Assembly: GCF_021234875.1 (NCBI RefSeq)
Contig: NZ_JAJQVM010000009.1
Span: 1-64,000, forward strand
Source of the DNA: Marinibactrum halimedae
Lineage (GTDB): Bacteria; Pseudomonadota; Gammaproteobacteria; Pseudomonadales; Cellvibrionaceae
Direction: 5' to 3'
DNA: 64,000 nt
Position numbers and translations under genes: made by a program. Below, piece by piece: positions 1 through 7,543 of the stretch (its first letter is position 1; every line of letters starts with the position of its first letter). A model generated the notes under the pieces. It was not told the origin of the DNA. It was given only the letters and a program-made list of their open reading frames with translations, and made no database searches.

Positions 1-580
1 TCTCTTGGTTCTTCTTCGCCCAGCGGGCATCCGTATCTTTTTGAGCGCCAACGTTCGGATTCTTTTCAAAACGATCAGGCGTTTCACCGCGTTTTATCTG
101 TTTGTTTTCTTCCTTTTTATTGCGCTGCCTGGGAACATCGACAAAACTCGCATCCACTATTTGACCTTTTCTTGCTTGAAAACCGTGTTCCTCTAATTGA
201 ACATCAAAAGTAAAAAACAAACGCTTCATTAAACCAGCTTTGACTAGGTTTTCTCTAAACAGCCACACTGTCTTGGCATCAGGCACCTTGTCCGATGGAG
301 TCAGACCTAAAAACCGGCAAAAAGAATAGCGGTCCCGTATTTGGTACTCTATCTGATCATCGGATACATTGTATAAGTGCTGAAGTACGAGTACTTTGAA
401 CATCAGAAGCTCGTCATAGGCTTTACGACCCGCATTGCTTTTTCGGTTCGACTTTCGTATTTCCTTTAAGGTCGGACGAAAGGCTTCCCAAAATATCAGT
501 TTGTTGAGATGAACTAATGGATCTTTTTCATCTAACTTGCGATACCTGTCATCTAAATCAAAAAAGCCGGGCTGAGACAT
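1..580 (-). CDS. IS5-family DDE transposase, N-terminal 193 residues (runs off left edge)
   Basis: Translated from ATG at 580 the frame is open to the window edge. It starts MSQPGFFDLDDRYRKL, followed by the DUF772-type N-terminal helical region (residues about 15-95) and the start of the RNase-H-like catalytic domain. The motif VDASFVDVPRQRN (about residues 146-158) carries the first catalytic Asp of the DDE triad, typical of the IS5 subgroup. The remaining two acidic residues lie beyond the window. The frame has no internal stop, so this copy may be active. It sits head-to-head with the truncated gene at 668, which it probably interrupted. Confidence 0.9.
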   Translation of the reverse strand, partial: MSQPGFFDLDDRYRKLDEKDPLVHLNKLIFWEAFRPTLKEIRKSNRKSNAGRKAYDELLMFKVLVLQHLYNVSDDQIEYQIRDRYSFCRFLGLTPSDKVPDAKTVWLFRENLVKAGLMKRLFFTFDVQLEEHGFQARKGQIVDASFVDVPRQRNKKEENKQIKRGETPDRFEKNPNVGAQKDTDARWAKKNQE

Positions 581-648
581 AGAAGGAAACTCTTGAAATT
601 TTTGAACAGTGAGATTATATCAAAGTTGGGCTATTTTTAGAGGTGCCC
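1..648 (-). mobile_element. IS5-family insertion sequence, one end inside the window
   Basis: The transposase reading frame runs leftwards off the window edge, so only its 5' side and the adjoining terminus are present. About 60 bases of non-coding sequence separate the transposase start (580) from the likely element end. Read outward to inward on the minus strand this end shows GGGCACCTCT at 648-639, an IS5-like terminal inverted-repeat candidate. The opposite end is outside the window, so neither inverted repeat nor target duplication can be verified; the exact boundary is an inference. Confidence 0.65.
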
Positions 649-667
649 AGTTGTAAATGAAGAGGCT

Positions 668-1444
668 TTGGTTTCAGATCAATCAGAATTTTCCTTATTT
701 AACATTCCTAATGGTCAGTTTGACGCTCTTCCCACTAAAAAGCGCTTAGCTGCTTCTATTCAATATTTGGCTAAGCAGTCTCAAATCAATGACATACCTG
801 TTCTCTGGTTAGTTCAGGGTAAAGGTGCAGCGAGCTTTTCGGGGGCTCTGGATCAGTTGTTGGGGAGTTCAGGAGTGAAAGCTATGGCAAGTCATAAGAG
901 GGAGATAGATTCTTCTATGGCGAAGCTTATGTCTAATATGGAATTCTTTTTCTCTAATGCTGAAGCGGATATTAGGGATATTTTGAGGAAGTGTGAAGAA
1001 TTGGGTATGAAGTTACATGGTGATCATGGATTCAATAACAATCCCTACTGTATTAAGGGGCAAATTCGCCATGGTAATATTATTGCAGAGCTGCAAAAAG
1101 CTCAGCGTACTAATACGGAGGAATTGGGGAGTGGTGCAACAGGCTTTGCTAAAACAGTGGCTGATAATTCTGGTGTAGGAGTTGTGCTCGCAGCGGTGGG
1201 TGTTGCTACCTTTTGGGATGCGCTAACCTCTGAATCTGCCGTGGACGTTTTCAATAAGGCAATGGCCAATGATGGGGTCGTAGCTATTGCAGCCGCAGCA
1301 GGCATTTATGCAGTAGGAAAAACCCTTCAAAAATCGGTGCATGTTGGGATGCATTTAAATGCGTTGGTCAAATCTAACTTTGGGCGGGGTAATGATTATT
1401 GGTATGAAAGTGCTCAGAAGTTGCAAAGCAAATTCGTAGATTAA
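668..1444 (+). CDS. C-terminal portion of an unrecognised protein, probably 5'-truncated by the IS element
   Basis: The open frame continues upstream of the TTG at 668 to a stop at 638, inside the insertion sequence, and no convincing ribosome site precedes 668. I therefore read this as the surviving C-terminal part of a longer protein. The product (258 residues) has a helical middle and two hydrophobic, Ala/Gly/Val-rich stretches at about residues 169-184 and 203-217 that could span or insert into a membrane. Its stop overlaps the next start by one base (TAATG), so the two were a translationally coupled unit. I do not recognise the family. The coupled partner with a duplicated remnant behind it is reminiscent of toxin-immunity pairs, but that is context inference only. 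Confidence 0.55.
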   Translation: MVSDQSEFSLFNIPNGQFDALPTKKRLAASIQYLAKQSQINDIPVLWLVQGKGAASFSGALDQLLGSSGVKAMASHKREIDSSMAKLMSNMEFFFSNAEADIRDILRKCEELGMKLHGDHGFNNNPYCIKGQIRHGNIIAELQKAQRTNTEELGSGATGFAKTVADNSGVGVVLAAVGVATFWDALTSESAVDVFNKAMANDGVVAIAAAAGIYAVGKTLQKSVHVGMHLNALVKSNFGRGNDYWYESAQKLQSKFVD

Positions 1445-2334
1445 TGGTGGGTTTGGTAGTGATGTTAGATTTATTATTGGCTTCTGATAAAAGGCCCTAT
1501 GTTCCCGGTGGTAAGTCAAAAAAACTTTTTTCTTTTAATTTTAATGGAACAAGATTTTCTATTGAACTGCCGGCCCATTATCCAGCGGATGCGCGAAATC
1601 GAGCCAATACTAAAGGCAACATAAATTACCTTAATAAAGCAGAGTATGGTGTTAAAAATATAACAGATCCTCAGAGGAGAGAACAAAGAGCGGGCTCTTC
1701 CGAGGTGATCAGTATTTTTACTCGTAGTTTTGGTGTTTTTGGATTCCCGTTTGGAATTAAGTGTCTCGGAAGCCTTTCGGCATCAGGCACTTTGCTTTAT
1801 TTTCCTACGATTCTCAAGGAATTTTCTCTATTTAATCCTGCTCATTTAGAACAGGCAGCTGTTAATTTAATTTACTACACAAAAGGTCCCGGCGCGTACA
1901 AAAGTCGCAATGAAGGAGAGATATCCCCTATAAATTGGCGGATCACAACTCTAGATAATGGGTTATTAATGGTTCGTTATGATGCTTATAAGGAAGCAGC
2001 TGGCATGTTAAGTGAGCAATTTCGTTCTTCATGTATCATCCCTATAGACCGATATCATGCACTTACTTTACATTTCAGCACATTCCAATCAGTTGAAACT
2101 GAAAGATGCTATCCCCTTCTCCGTGATCTCAGAGATGAGATTCTAGAAACAGTAAAAATAGAACTCTCAGATCATGCAAAGAAAGAACTGGAATACGCCC
2201 AAAAGACTTGGCCTGATGCAACGATCAGCCAAGACATGAAGCCTATCGAGTGGGAATACGATGAGGGGCACTATGAAGGGGGCGAGTTCGTTGTCACTGA
2301 AAAGAAAGCTTTTCCTCCTGAGTGGAAAGCATAG
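1444..2334 (+). CDS. Unrecognised soluble protein coupled to the upstream truncated gene
   Basis: A 296-residue protein without signal peptide or membrane segment. The first ATG (1444) overlaps the previous stop by one base. A second in-frame ATG at 1462 begins MLDLLLASDK, and precisely this beginning recurs in the remnant at 2370, so 1462 may be the true start. The sequence has an aromatic/Gly-rich beta-looking middle (FTRSFGVFGFPFGIKC near residue 93) and an acidic C-terminus. No family was recognised. Tight coupling to a membrane-active-looking partner and the presence of a broken paralogue downstream fit an immunity-type protein, which is inference. A terminator-like hairpin follows at 2431. 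Confidence 0.7.
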   Translation: MVGLVVMLDLLLASDKRPYVPGGKSKKLFSFNFNGTRFSIELPAHYPADARNRANTKGNINYLNKAEYGVKNITDPQRREQRAGSSEVISIFTRSFGVFGFPFGIKCLGSLSASGTLLYFPTILKEFSLFNPAHLEQAAVNLIYYTKGPGAYKSRNEGEISPINWRITTLDNGLLMVRYDAYKEAAGMLSEQFRSSCIIPIDRYHALTLHFSTFQSVETERCYPLLRDLRDEILETVKIELSDHAKKELEYAQKTWPDATISQDMKPIEWEYDEGHYEGGEFVVTEKKAFPPEWKA

Positions 2335-2369
2335 TCCCCGTGAGCTGTTCTTAAATTGGCCTATTGACG

Positions 2370-2408
2370 ATGTTAGATTTACTGTTGGCTTCTGATAAGA
2401 AGCCGTAA
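2370..2408 (+). pseudogene. Remnant of a paralogue of the 1444-2334 gene (first 12 codons)
   Basis: ATG at 2370 opens MLDLLLASDKKP and then meets TAA. The first ten residues are identical to the start of the gene at 1462, and the DNA stays clearly similar for about 45 bases, including the following CCGGG region. This is the leftover 5' end of a tandem copy whose body has been deleted. Confidence 0.7.
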
Positions 2409-2430
2409 GTACCGGGCGAGTTTGTTTAAG

Positions 2431-2463
2431 CACCTATTTTCTTTAAAGAGATAGGTGTTTTTT
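2431..2463 (+). terminator. Intrinsic terminator after the 668-2334 unit
   Basis: CACCTAT (2431-2437) pairs with ATAGGTG (2451-2457) across a 13-base loop and is followed directly by a T-run. It lies about 100 bases behind the stop at 2334. Confidence 0.7.
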
Positions 2464-2638
2464 GTTTTAAAGGCACTGTGATTGCCATTTGCAATAGACT
2501 GAATTTTATTGCTTCTCATCTTTTAATGTTCAATCAAGCAGTAAGGGTTTGTAATGGCTTCTTACTGCCACTCCCGTATCCTTCTCTGCATTCACAAACC
2601 ACTGCTTTTTTATTTCTTTTAACATTAGAGGAAATCTT

Positions 2639-5227
2639 ATGGACGGGAAACGTTCCACATTATTGATTCATTCTCCTTCGACAAAAATAGGTGTTTTAAA
2701 GCCGCTATCGTCGTTCTTTTTACTGGGTGGGGCGTTGCTTTCCGCGTCTGGTGTGCAAGCGGCGAGTGGCTTTTGTCAACGCTTTGATGGTGAGGTTGTC
2801 GGATTATATAACACGGCGAGTCAAGTTTGGGTAAACAATCAACATGGTGCAGAGGCTAAGACTTACAACAAATTAAATACTACAGCTACACCAACCGCTA
2901 ATGCATTGTGGGAGGTAGAGTGTGATGAGGAAACGGTACATTTTATTAGTATCGCCGCAACAGACACGTTGTCGTTATGGGCCAGTGGTGATGGGGATGC
3001 CCAATTGGGTTACCGAGGTCAATGGCGAGAGGATTGGCTGGTTGAACATATTTCAAGCACGGATCAGTATCGATTGAAGACGCCAGGTTATGATGCATTT
3101 CTTCGAGCGGATGCGAACAAAGCGTATTTTAACCAATCTACAGTTGAAGCCGGTAGGACTTGGAAAGTAGTGCCTCGTACTGAAATGCCATTGCCGTTTT
3201 GTACACGCTTTGAAGGTGAGACAATAGGGTTGTATAACCCCGCTAGCGGTACTTGGGTGAATAATCCTAATGGTGCTTCAGCGTCTACCTACAATAATGT
3301 GAATGCGGTGACTAACCCAACGGAAAATACATTGTGGCAGGTGGCCTGTGAAAATGGTGACCCTCGACTGATCAGTGATTCTGCTGAAGCAACCTTGTCA
3401 CTTTGGGCCGGGGGAGATTGGAATGCCCAATTAGGTTATCGCAATCAATGGCGTGAACAATGGCAATCTCAATACAACGCTCAAGCGGATACCTACCGAT
3501 TTTATTCTCCTCAAAATGACAGTTATTTACGTGCAAGTACGAGCAATACTTCTCATGCTAAGGGTGAATCCTTATTTAATGATTGGCAAGTGAAGTTGAA
3601 GCGGGATATGCCATTACCTATTTGTACTCGTTTTGAAAATGAACAGGTGGGCTTATTTAATATTGAAAGTAAAGTATGGGCCAATAATGAGAGAGGGCCG
3701 CAAGCGCCAACGTATGGCAATGTAGATGCGGTTTCCGAACCAGGAACCGATTCCATTTGGCGATTAAGTTGTGAAAATAATGAGCCTCGTTTTATCAGTG
3801 CTTATGCCGAGAACACCTTATCGTTGTGGGCCGGCGGTGATTGGAAAGCGCAGCTTGGGTATCGAGGGCAGTGGCGAGAACAGTGGCAGTCTGAGTACGA
3901 CGCACAAGAAGACAGCTTTCGTTTCTATAGCCCTGATAATGCGAGTTATCTACGCGCCAGTAGTACTAATACGTACCATACCAGAGGTGAATCTGATTTA
4001 AACAATTGGAAAATTGTGCCACAAACGAATGTTTCTTCAGCGTACAAAAATTCAATAAAAGAAGACGCATTAGAAATGAGCGGTGGCGATTGGCTATACA
4101 CCCATAATCGTGGTGGCGATAATTTTGATGATTACTTTGATGATGTGTTAAATAATGTCAGTGCGACAAATCTCTCAGGTGGATTAGCAAAAACGGCGTG
4201 TACCCGCCATGGGAAAATGGAGTACAACCAAACGACGGGCACAAAATCAAGTTACTATGGGGAGTGTATTGGTTACCTGCCACCGGCAAGTATCGGTGCC
4301 GATGTAGATTTAACACAACGGGTGCAGTTTGTGGGAACTCACGGAAACCAAAAAGACTTAGTGCTGGATACAATCAAGCAGCTGAACTCTACAACGACGT
4401 TTCCCAATGCGCTGGAAAGTATGTTGGCGAAAGTAGATGTGATGCGCTATCGCTCTAAAGATCATTTGCATTTCTCAACTCATGCTTATGCGCCTTCTTG
4501 TTCTGGGCTTGCGCATCCGCTATGTGAGGTTTCGGCCCCTAAATATCAAGAGCAGTATGCCTACATTTATGGTACCACAAGTAGCTTAGGTGCTGGGGAT
4601 GCAGCGCTGAGTTTGGCTCAAGAAGTAGAAAGTTTAACCGGATTTGGCATTTTTGATGAGGGTTCTTTTGATTTATTCAGGCAATGGCCTATCGAAAAAG
4701 TCATTCAGGCAGGTCGCAACTATCTTGAGGCTTATACCGCTCGTTATTCACCGGAGGAGGCTGCTTTTTTACGTCTGTCCCTTTTAACTAACGCATCAGA
4801 CTTAAACAGTAATAATTCTCAGGTATCGGCAGCGAGAATCGGCGCAAGTATGGTATTTATGCATCCAGAGGCATCTTCTCTTACCCCCATCACTAACCGG
4901 GTAGCATTGGATATCCCGAGTAATATGAAATGGGCGGTGTGTTCAACCATGGACAACGCAGGGGATTCTACAGAGACAATTAATCAATTTACCAGTGTGA
5001 TCAATGGCTTACAGGATGCTGGGCTAATTCGACCTTACCATTTAATGGGAGAAGGTCTTAAAGTCTTCTTCGCTAAAGCGGGATTCCGTAGTGAAGTGTA
5101 TTTTAATCAATCTGGGTATGTTTCTGAACCAGTACGTGCGGGTGGTTTTTATTTCGCCTATGATGCCGCCGATGAAGCAAAACTCGCTACCGTTACAGAA
5201 AGCGGTATGAACTGTAGTTGGAAATAA
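2639..5227 (+). CDS. Secreted protein with three beta-trefoil/fascin-like repeats and a large unknown C-terminal domain
   Basis: 862 residues. The N-terminus has a signal peptide (hydrophobic core about 23-38, likely cleavage after VQA near residue 41), so the product is exported. Three copies of a roughly 141-residue unit follow, at about 45-178, 187-320 and 328-461. Each opens with CxRFxxE and VGLYN or similar, carries LSLWAxGD..AQLGYR.QWRE and ends with a YLRAS-type strand and WK/WQV. This pattern of short beta strands with Trp and Gly resembles beta-trefoil (ricin-type or fascin-like) carbohydrate or surface-binding folds. The C-terminal 390 residues match nothing I know; paired cysteines there suggest disulfides. 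GAGGA precedes ATG 2639. The neighbours are an FHA regulator, another secreted beta-rich protein and a Ser/Thr kinase. Confidence 0.85.
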   Translation: MDGKRSTLLIHSPSTKIGVLKPLSSFFLLGGALLSASGVQAASGFCQRFDGEVVGLYNTASQVWVNNQHGAEAKTYNKLNTTATPTANALWEVECDEETVHFISIAATDTLSLWASGDGDAQLGYRGQWREDWLVEHISSTDQYRLKTPGYDAFLRADANKAYFNQSTVEAGRTWKVVPRTEMPLPFCTRFEGETIGLYNPASGTWVNNPNGASASTYNNVNAVTNPTENTLWQVACENGDPRLISDSAEATLSLWAGGDWNAQLGYRNQWREQWQSQYNAQADTYRFYSPQNDSYLRASTSNTSHAKGESLFNDWQVKLKRDMPLPICTRFENEQVGLFNIESKVWANNERGPQAPTYGNVDAVSEPGTDSIWRLSCENNEPRFISAYAENTLSLWAGGDWKAQLGYRGQWREQWQSEYDAQEDSFRFYSPDNASYLRASSTNTYHTRGESDLNNWKIVPQTNVSSAYKNSIKEDALEMSGGDWLYTHNRGGDNFDDYFDDVLNNVSATNLSGGLAKTACTRHGKMEYNQTTGTKSSYYGECIGYLPPASIGADVDLTQRVQFVGTHGNQKDLVLDTIKQLNSTTTFPNALESMLAKVDVMRYRSKDHLHFSTHAYAPSCSGLAHPLCEVSAPKYQEQYAYIYGTTSSLGAGDAALSLAQEVESLTGFGIFDEGSFDLFRQWPIEKVIQAGRNYLEAYTARYSPEEAAFLRLSLLTNASDLNSNNSQVSAARIGASMVFMHPEASSLTPITNRVALDIPSNMKWAVCSTMDNAGDSTETINQFTSVINGLQDAGLIRPYHLMGEGLKVFFAKAGFRSEVYFNQSGYVSEPVRAGGFYFAYDAADEAKLATVTESGMNCSWK

Positions 5228-5251
5228 ATTCATCAATAAACCGTTTGGTGT

Positions 5252-5283
5252 AAACACCTATCTTTATAAAAAGGTAGGTGTTT
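5252..5283. terminator. Bidirectional hairpin between convergent genes
   Basis: AAACACCTA (5252-5260) pairs with TAGGTGTTT (5275-5283), with further internal pairing CTTT/AAAG. It lies between the stop at 5227 (+) and the stop of the FHA gene at 5306 (-). Its stem core CACCTA is the same as in the terminator at 2431. Confidence 0.65.
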
Positions 5284-5305
5284 AAAGGGTTTAAGTACAT
5301 AAAGG

Positions 5306-6187
5306 TTATTGATGAATCTTAATTTCACATCCGCTCAACCGTACTTCTCCTCTGCGTCGTTCAATTAAGTGTTGCGCCCAATAAGGGGAGTACTTTTTAA
5401 TGGCATCCCGAATGCGATAGATTTGGATATTGAGGTAATTAATATCTATCCCCAGGTTATGCATCAGCAGATCATTGCTCATCCAACCGGCGTCCTTTTC
5501 GCTATTGAACTCCAATTTGTGCTTTGCCATTTCCAGTAAAAATTGATGGTGAGCTTTGTAACCAAACTCGATATTCCGGCCATCAATATTCATTGACAAG
5601 CCGATATGTTCTTGGTTTTGGCTAACGTCAAAAATTAACATCGGTGTGCTGTTATCTTCGAATACTTCTGTCTCTTGCACTACGTAATTGGGGTAAAACC
5701 GCCAGTGTTGGCCTGCCATGTCAAAGATAAACCCTTCTGAAATTTCCACGGAATCATGGCCTTGTTCGAAATACCATTGATGATTTTTCTGGGTGAGCTG
5801 ACAGATAGGGGTATGTTCATTGGGCAATAAATTAAAACTACTGAGTTTGATGAGTCGGCTGCCACAGGTGGTAATAATGACTGGGGTGGGTTCAGAGTCA
5901 TCTTCCAATTGCCATTGAGGCTGCGAACTTTTACTGGGAGCAAATATATCCCCCAGCTTTAATCGTACGGTTTGCCCGCGCTTGGTGGGTGTGCCGTTAA
6001 TGTAGCAGCCATTGCGGCTTTCGTCAGTGAGTACCCAACAATTACCTTGCCAGCGAATCACGCAATGCAGGCGTGAACAGGCGGTATCAAATAACAGCTG
6101 ATCTGCGGTATTAGGGTCACGCCCAAAGATGTGGGCGGGCTTAAGGTAAATAAATGATGAGCTGTCGGTTGATCGCAAAATGGCCAT
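5306..6187 (-). CDS. FHA-domain protein with C-terminal winged-helix (OmpR/PhoB-like) DNA-binding domain
   Basis: 293 residues from ATG 6187, which has AGGAAA at a good distance; an in-frame TTG at 6232 would add 15 residues. Residues about 10-90 form an FHA phosphothreonine-binding domain with the expected GR (22-23), SxxH (38-41), NG (59-60) and NG (64-65) positions. The middle is beta-rich. The last 100 residues look like a transcriptional-regulator winged helix: LNIQIYRIRDAI followed by LIERRRGEVRLS matches the recognition-helix and wing pattern of the Trans_reg_C family. It presumably reads the phosphorylation state set by the Ser/Thr kinase at 7544-10159 and controls the neighbouring secreted-protein genes. 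That regulatory link is inference. Confidence 0.85.
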   Translation of the reverse strand: MAILRSTDSSSFIYLKPAHIFGRDPNTADQLLFDTACSRLHCVIRWQGNCWVLTDESRNGCYINGTPTKRGQTVRLKLGDIFAPSKSSQPQWQLEDDSEPTPVIITTCGSRLIKLSSFNLLPNEHTPICQLTQKNHQWYFEQGHDSVEISEGFIFDMAGQHWRFYPNYVVQETEVFEDNSTPMLIFDVSQNQEHIGLSMNIDGRNIEFGYKAHHQFLLEMAKHKLEFNSEKDAGWMSNDLLMHNLGIDINYLNIQIYRIRDAIKKYSPYWAQHLIERRRGEVRLSGCEIKIHQ

Positions 6188-6350
6188 GGGGTTTCCTGAT
6201 CGTAAAAGCAAAATCCTAAGGCAACTAGGCAACTTAAAGCAAAGTAATCGTGACCGTTTTTCAATTTTGTAAGAGTTTGTAATGGACTCTGAGGCAGCGG
6301 GTCTCTACAGTCCGCCCCACCAAAGTGGATTTTAGGGGAAGTTTTGCTCA

Positions 6351-7535
6351 ATGAATGTTTTAAAAATGGCTAAAAAAGTAGCATCAATTTTTATTCCGCT
6401 TATTGCGGTGCCAATGATAGCCTCAGCGGGTGTCGTAGACCCTGGTAATGAGCGCCAAATTTGGCGTGACGCTGCGGTGATTTCCCATTTATATACCGAG
6501 AATGTTGATACCAAAACCCAAGTGATGGTGTTATCGGCCAACGAACAGCACGATGTCGCTTTTGAAATTCTGCCGCGTCAAATTGCGGTGGGGCAGCAGC
6601 CACACAAGGTGCTATGGGAGCTTGAGCTTATTCCTCAAACTAAATTCTTTAAATTGAAGAGCTTACAATATGGCCTGTATTTGGCGGGTAACCAAGCCTC
6701 TGGGCGGGTGAGTTTGGTATCGGATACTGAGGCGGAAGGGTTACACACCCATTGGTACATTAAGGCGCTGACGACCGAGGGTGATGTGGCAATTCTGAAC
6801 CGTAATGAACATGATAACGGTAAAGAGTGGGCTTTGATTCCTCAGCGAGGCAGCAACCCTCAAGCGCGCCCGTTAGAGTTGGTAGAACTGAACGACCCGA
6901 ACAACAGCAAATTTCTACTGCGTATGGACAGCCGTTTTTTGGAAACTTGGTTAACTCCGTTCGATATAGAGAGAGAAACGTGTTTGGTGTATTTAAACAA
7001 CGGTGCACCTATGGATGGTTTTTACACGCCAGCACCCAGTGCGACTTCTAGTGATGGTGTCTCGCGGAGGTTTAAGGTCAAGCTTGGAGGCGATAAAGCA
7101 CACCTGTATGAGTTCGTAGATGACCTTGGTTTTGACCCAAGAGCTCAGAATTTAACTGATGAACAGCAAGCCGTATTGGCGCAAATCAGAAATACCATTG
7201 CTAACATGAGAGTGGTACAAAATGGTGAATATACTGCGGATGCCGTCTATAACACGTTTATTAATCAATTATCGTTGGCTTACGGTAGTGAATCGGCGGC
7301 AATGCTGTATTTCCCTGGAAGCTGGGACGCTTTTCGTGCAGATCGTGCAGCAGGGAAAATTGTTAAACAGGTGAAAGTGTTGAATGGCAAAAGTTTAGGT
7401 ATTCGAGTCACCATTCATGATCCATTGGTGGCAACTTACAGTTATGCGATGTTGGCGCTTAAGACGAAAAATGGAATTCAGCAATTTGTATTTGTTGACC
7501 CTACAGATGTTACACGCCCCGCAAAGCCTTATTAA
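6351..7535 (+). CDS. Secreted beta-trefoil-like protein of unknown function
   Basis: 394 residues with a clear signal peptide (hydrophobic residues about 8-25, cleavage likely after ASA near 26). Residues about 45-200 are beta-strand rich with LYLAGN..GRVSLV and W.I elements similar in style to ricin-type or beta-trefoil units, weaker than in the 862-residue protein at 2639. The C-terminal half, with a helix-rich section near 275-330 and a beta end, is not recognised. It is divergent from the FHA gene (start-to-start gap about 160 bases) and convergent with the kinase, whose stop is only 8 bases away. Likely a second effector or surface protein of the same locus. Confidence 0.8.
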   Translation: MNVLKMAKKVASIFIPLIAVPMIASAGVVDPGNERQIWRDAAVISHLYTENVDTKTQVMVLSANEQHDVAFEILPRQIAVGQQPHKVLWELELIPQTKFFKLKSLQYGLYLAGNQASGRVSLVSDTEAEGLHTHWYIKALTTEGDVAILNRNEHDNGKEWALIPQRGSNPQARPLELVELNDPNNSKFLLRMDSRFLETWLTPFDIERETCLVYLNNGAPMDGFYTPAPSATSSDGVSRRFKVKLGGDKAHLYEFVDDLGFDPRAQNLTDEQQAVLAQIRNTIANMRVVQNGEYTADAVYNTFINQLSLAYGSESAAMLYFPGSWDAFRADRAAGKIVKQVKVLNGKSLGIRVTIHDPLVATYSYAMLALKTKNGIQQFVFVDPTDVTRPAKPY

Positions 7536-7543
7536 GACGCCCT

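Noticed and set aside
639-655. GGTGCCCAG near the insertion end as a copy of the tRNA-Phe 3' end (attachment site)
   Set aside because: Only nine bases match and it is explained by the insertion-element terminus.
2478-2666. A 62-codon frame ahead of the secreted trefoil protein
   Set aside because: No ribosome site, overlaps the true start at 2639 and shows no protein-like pattern.
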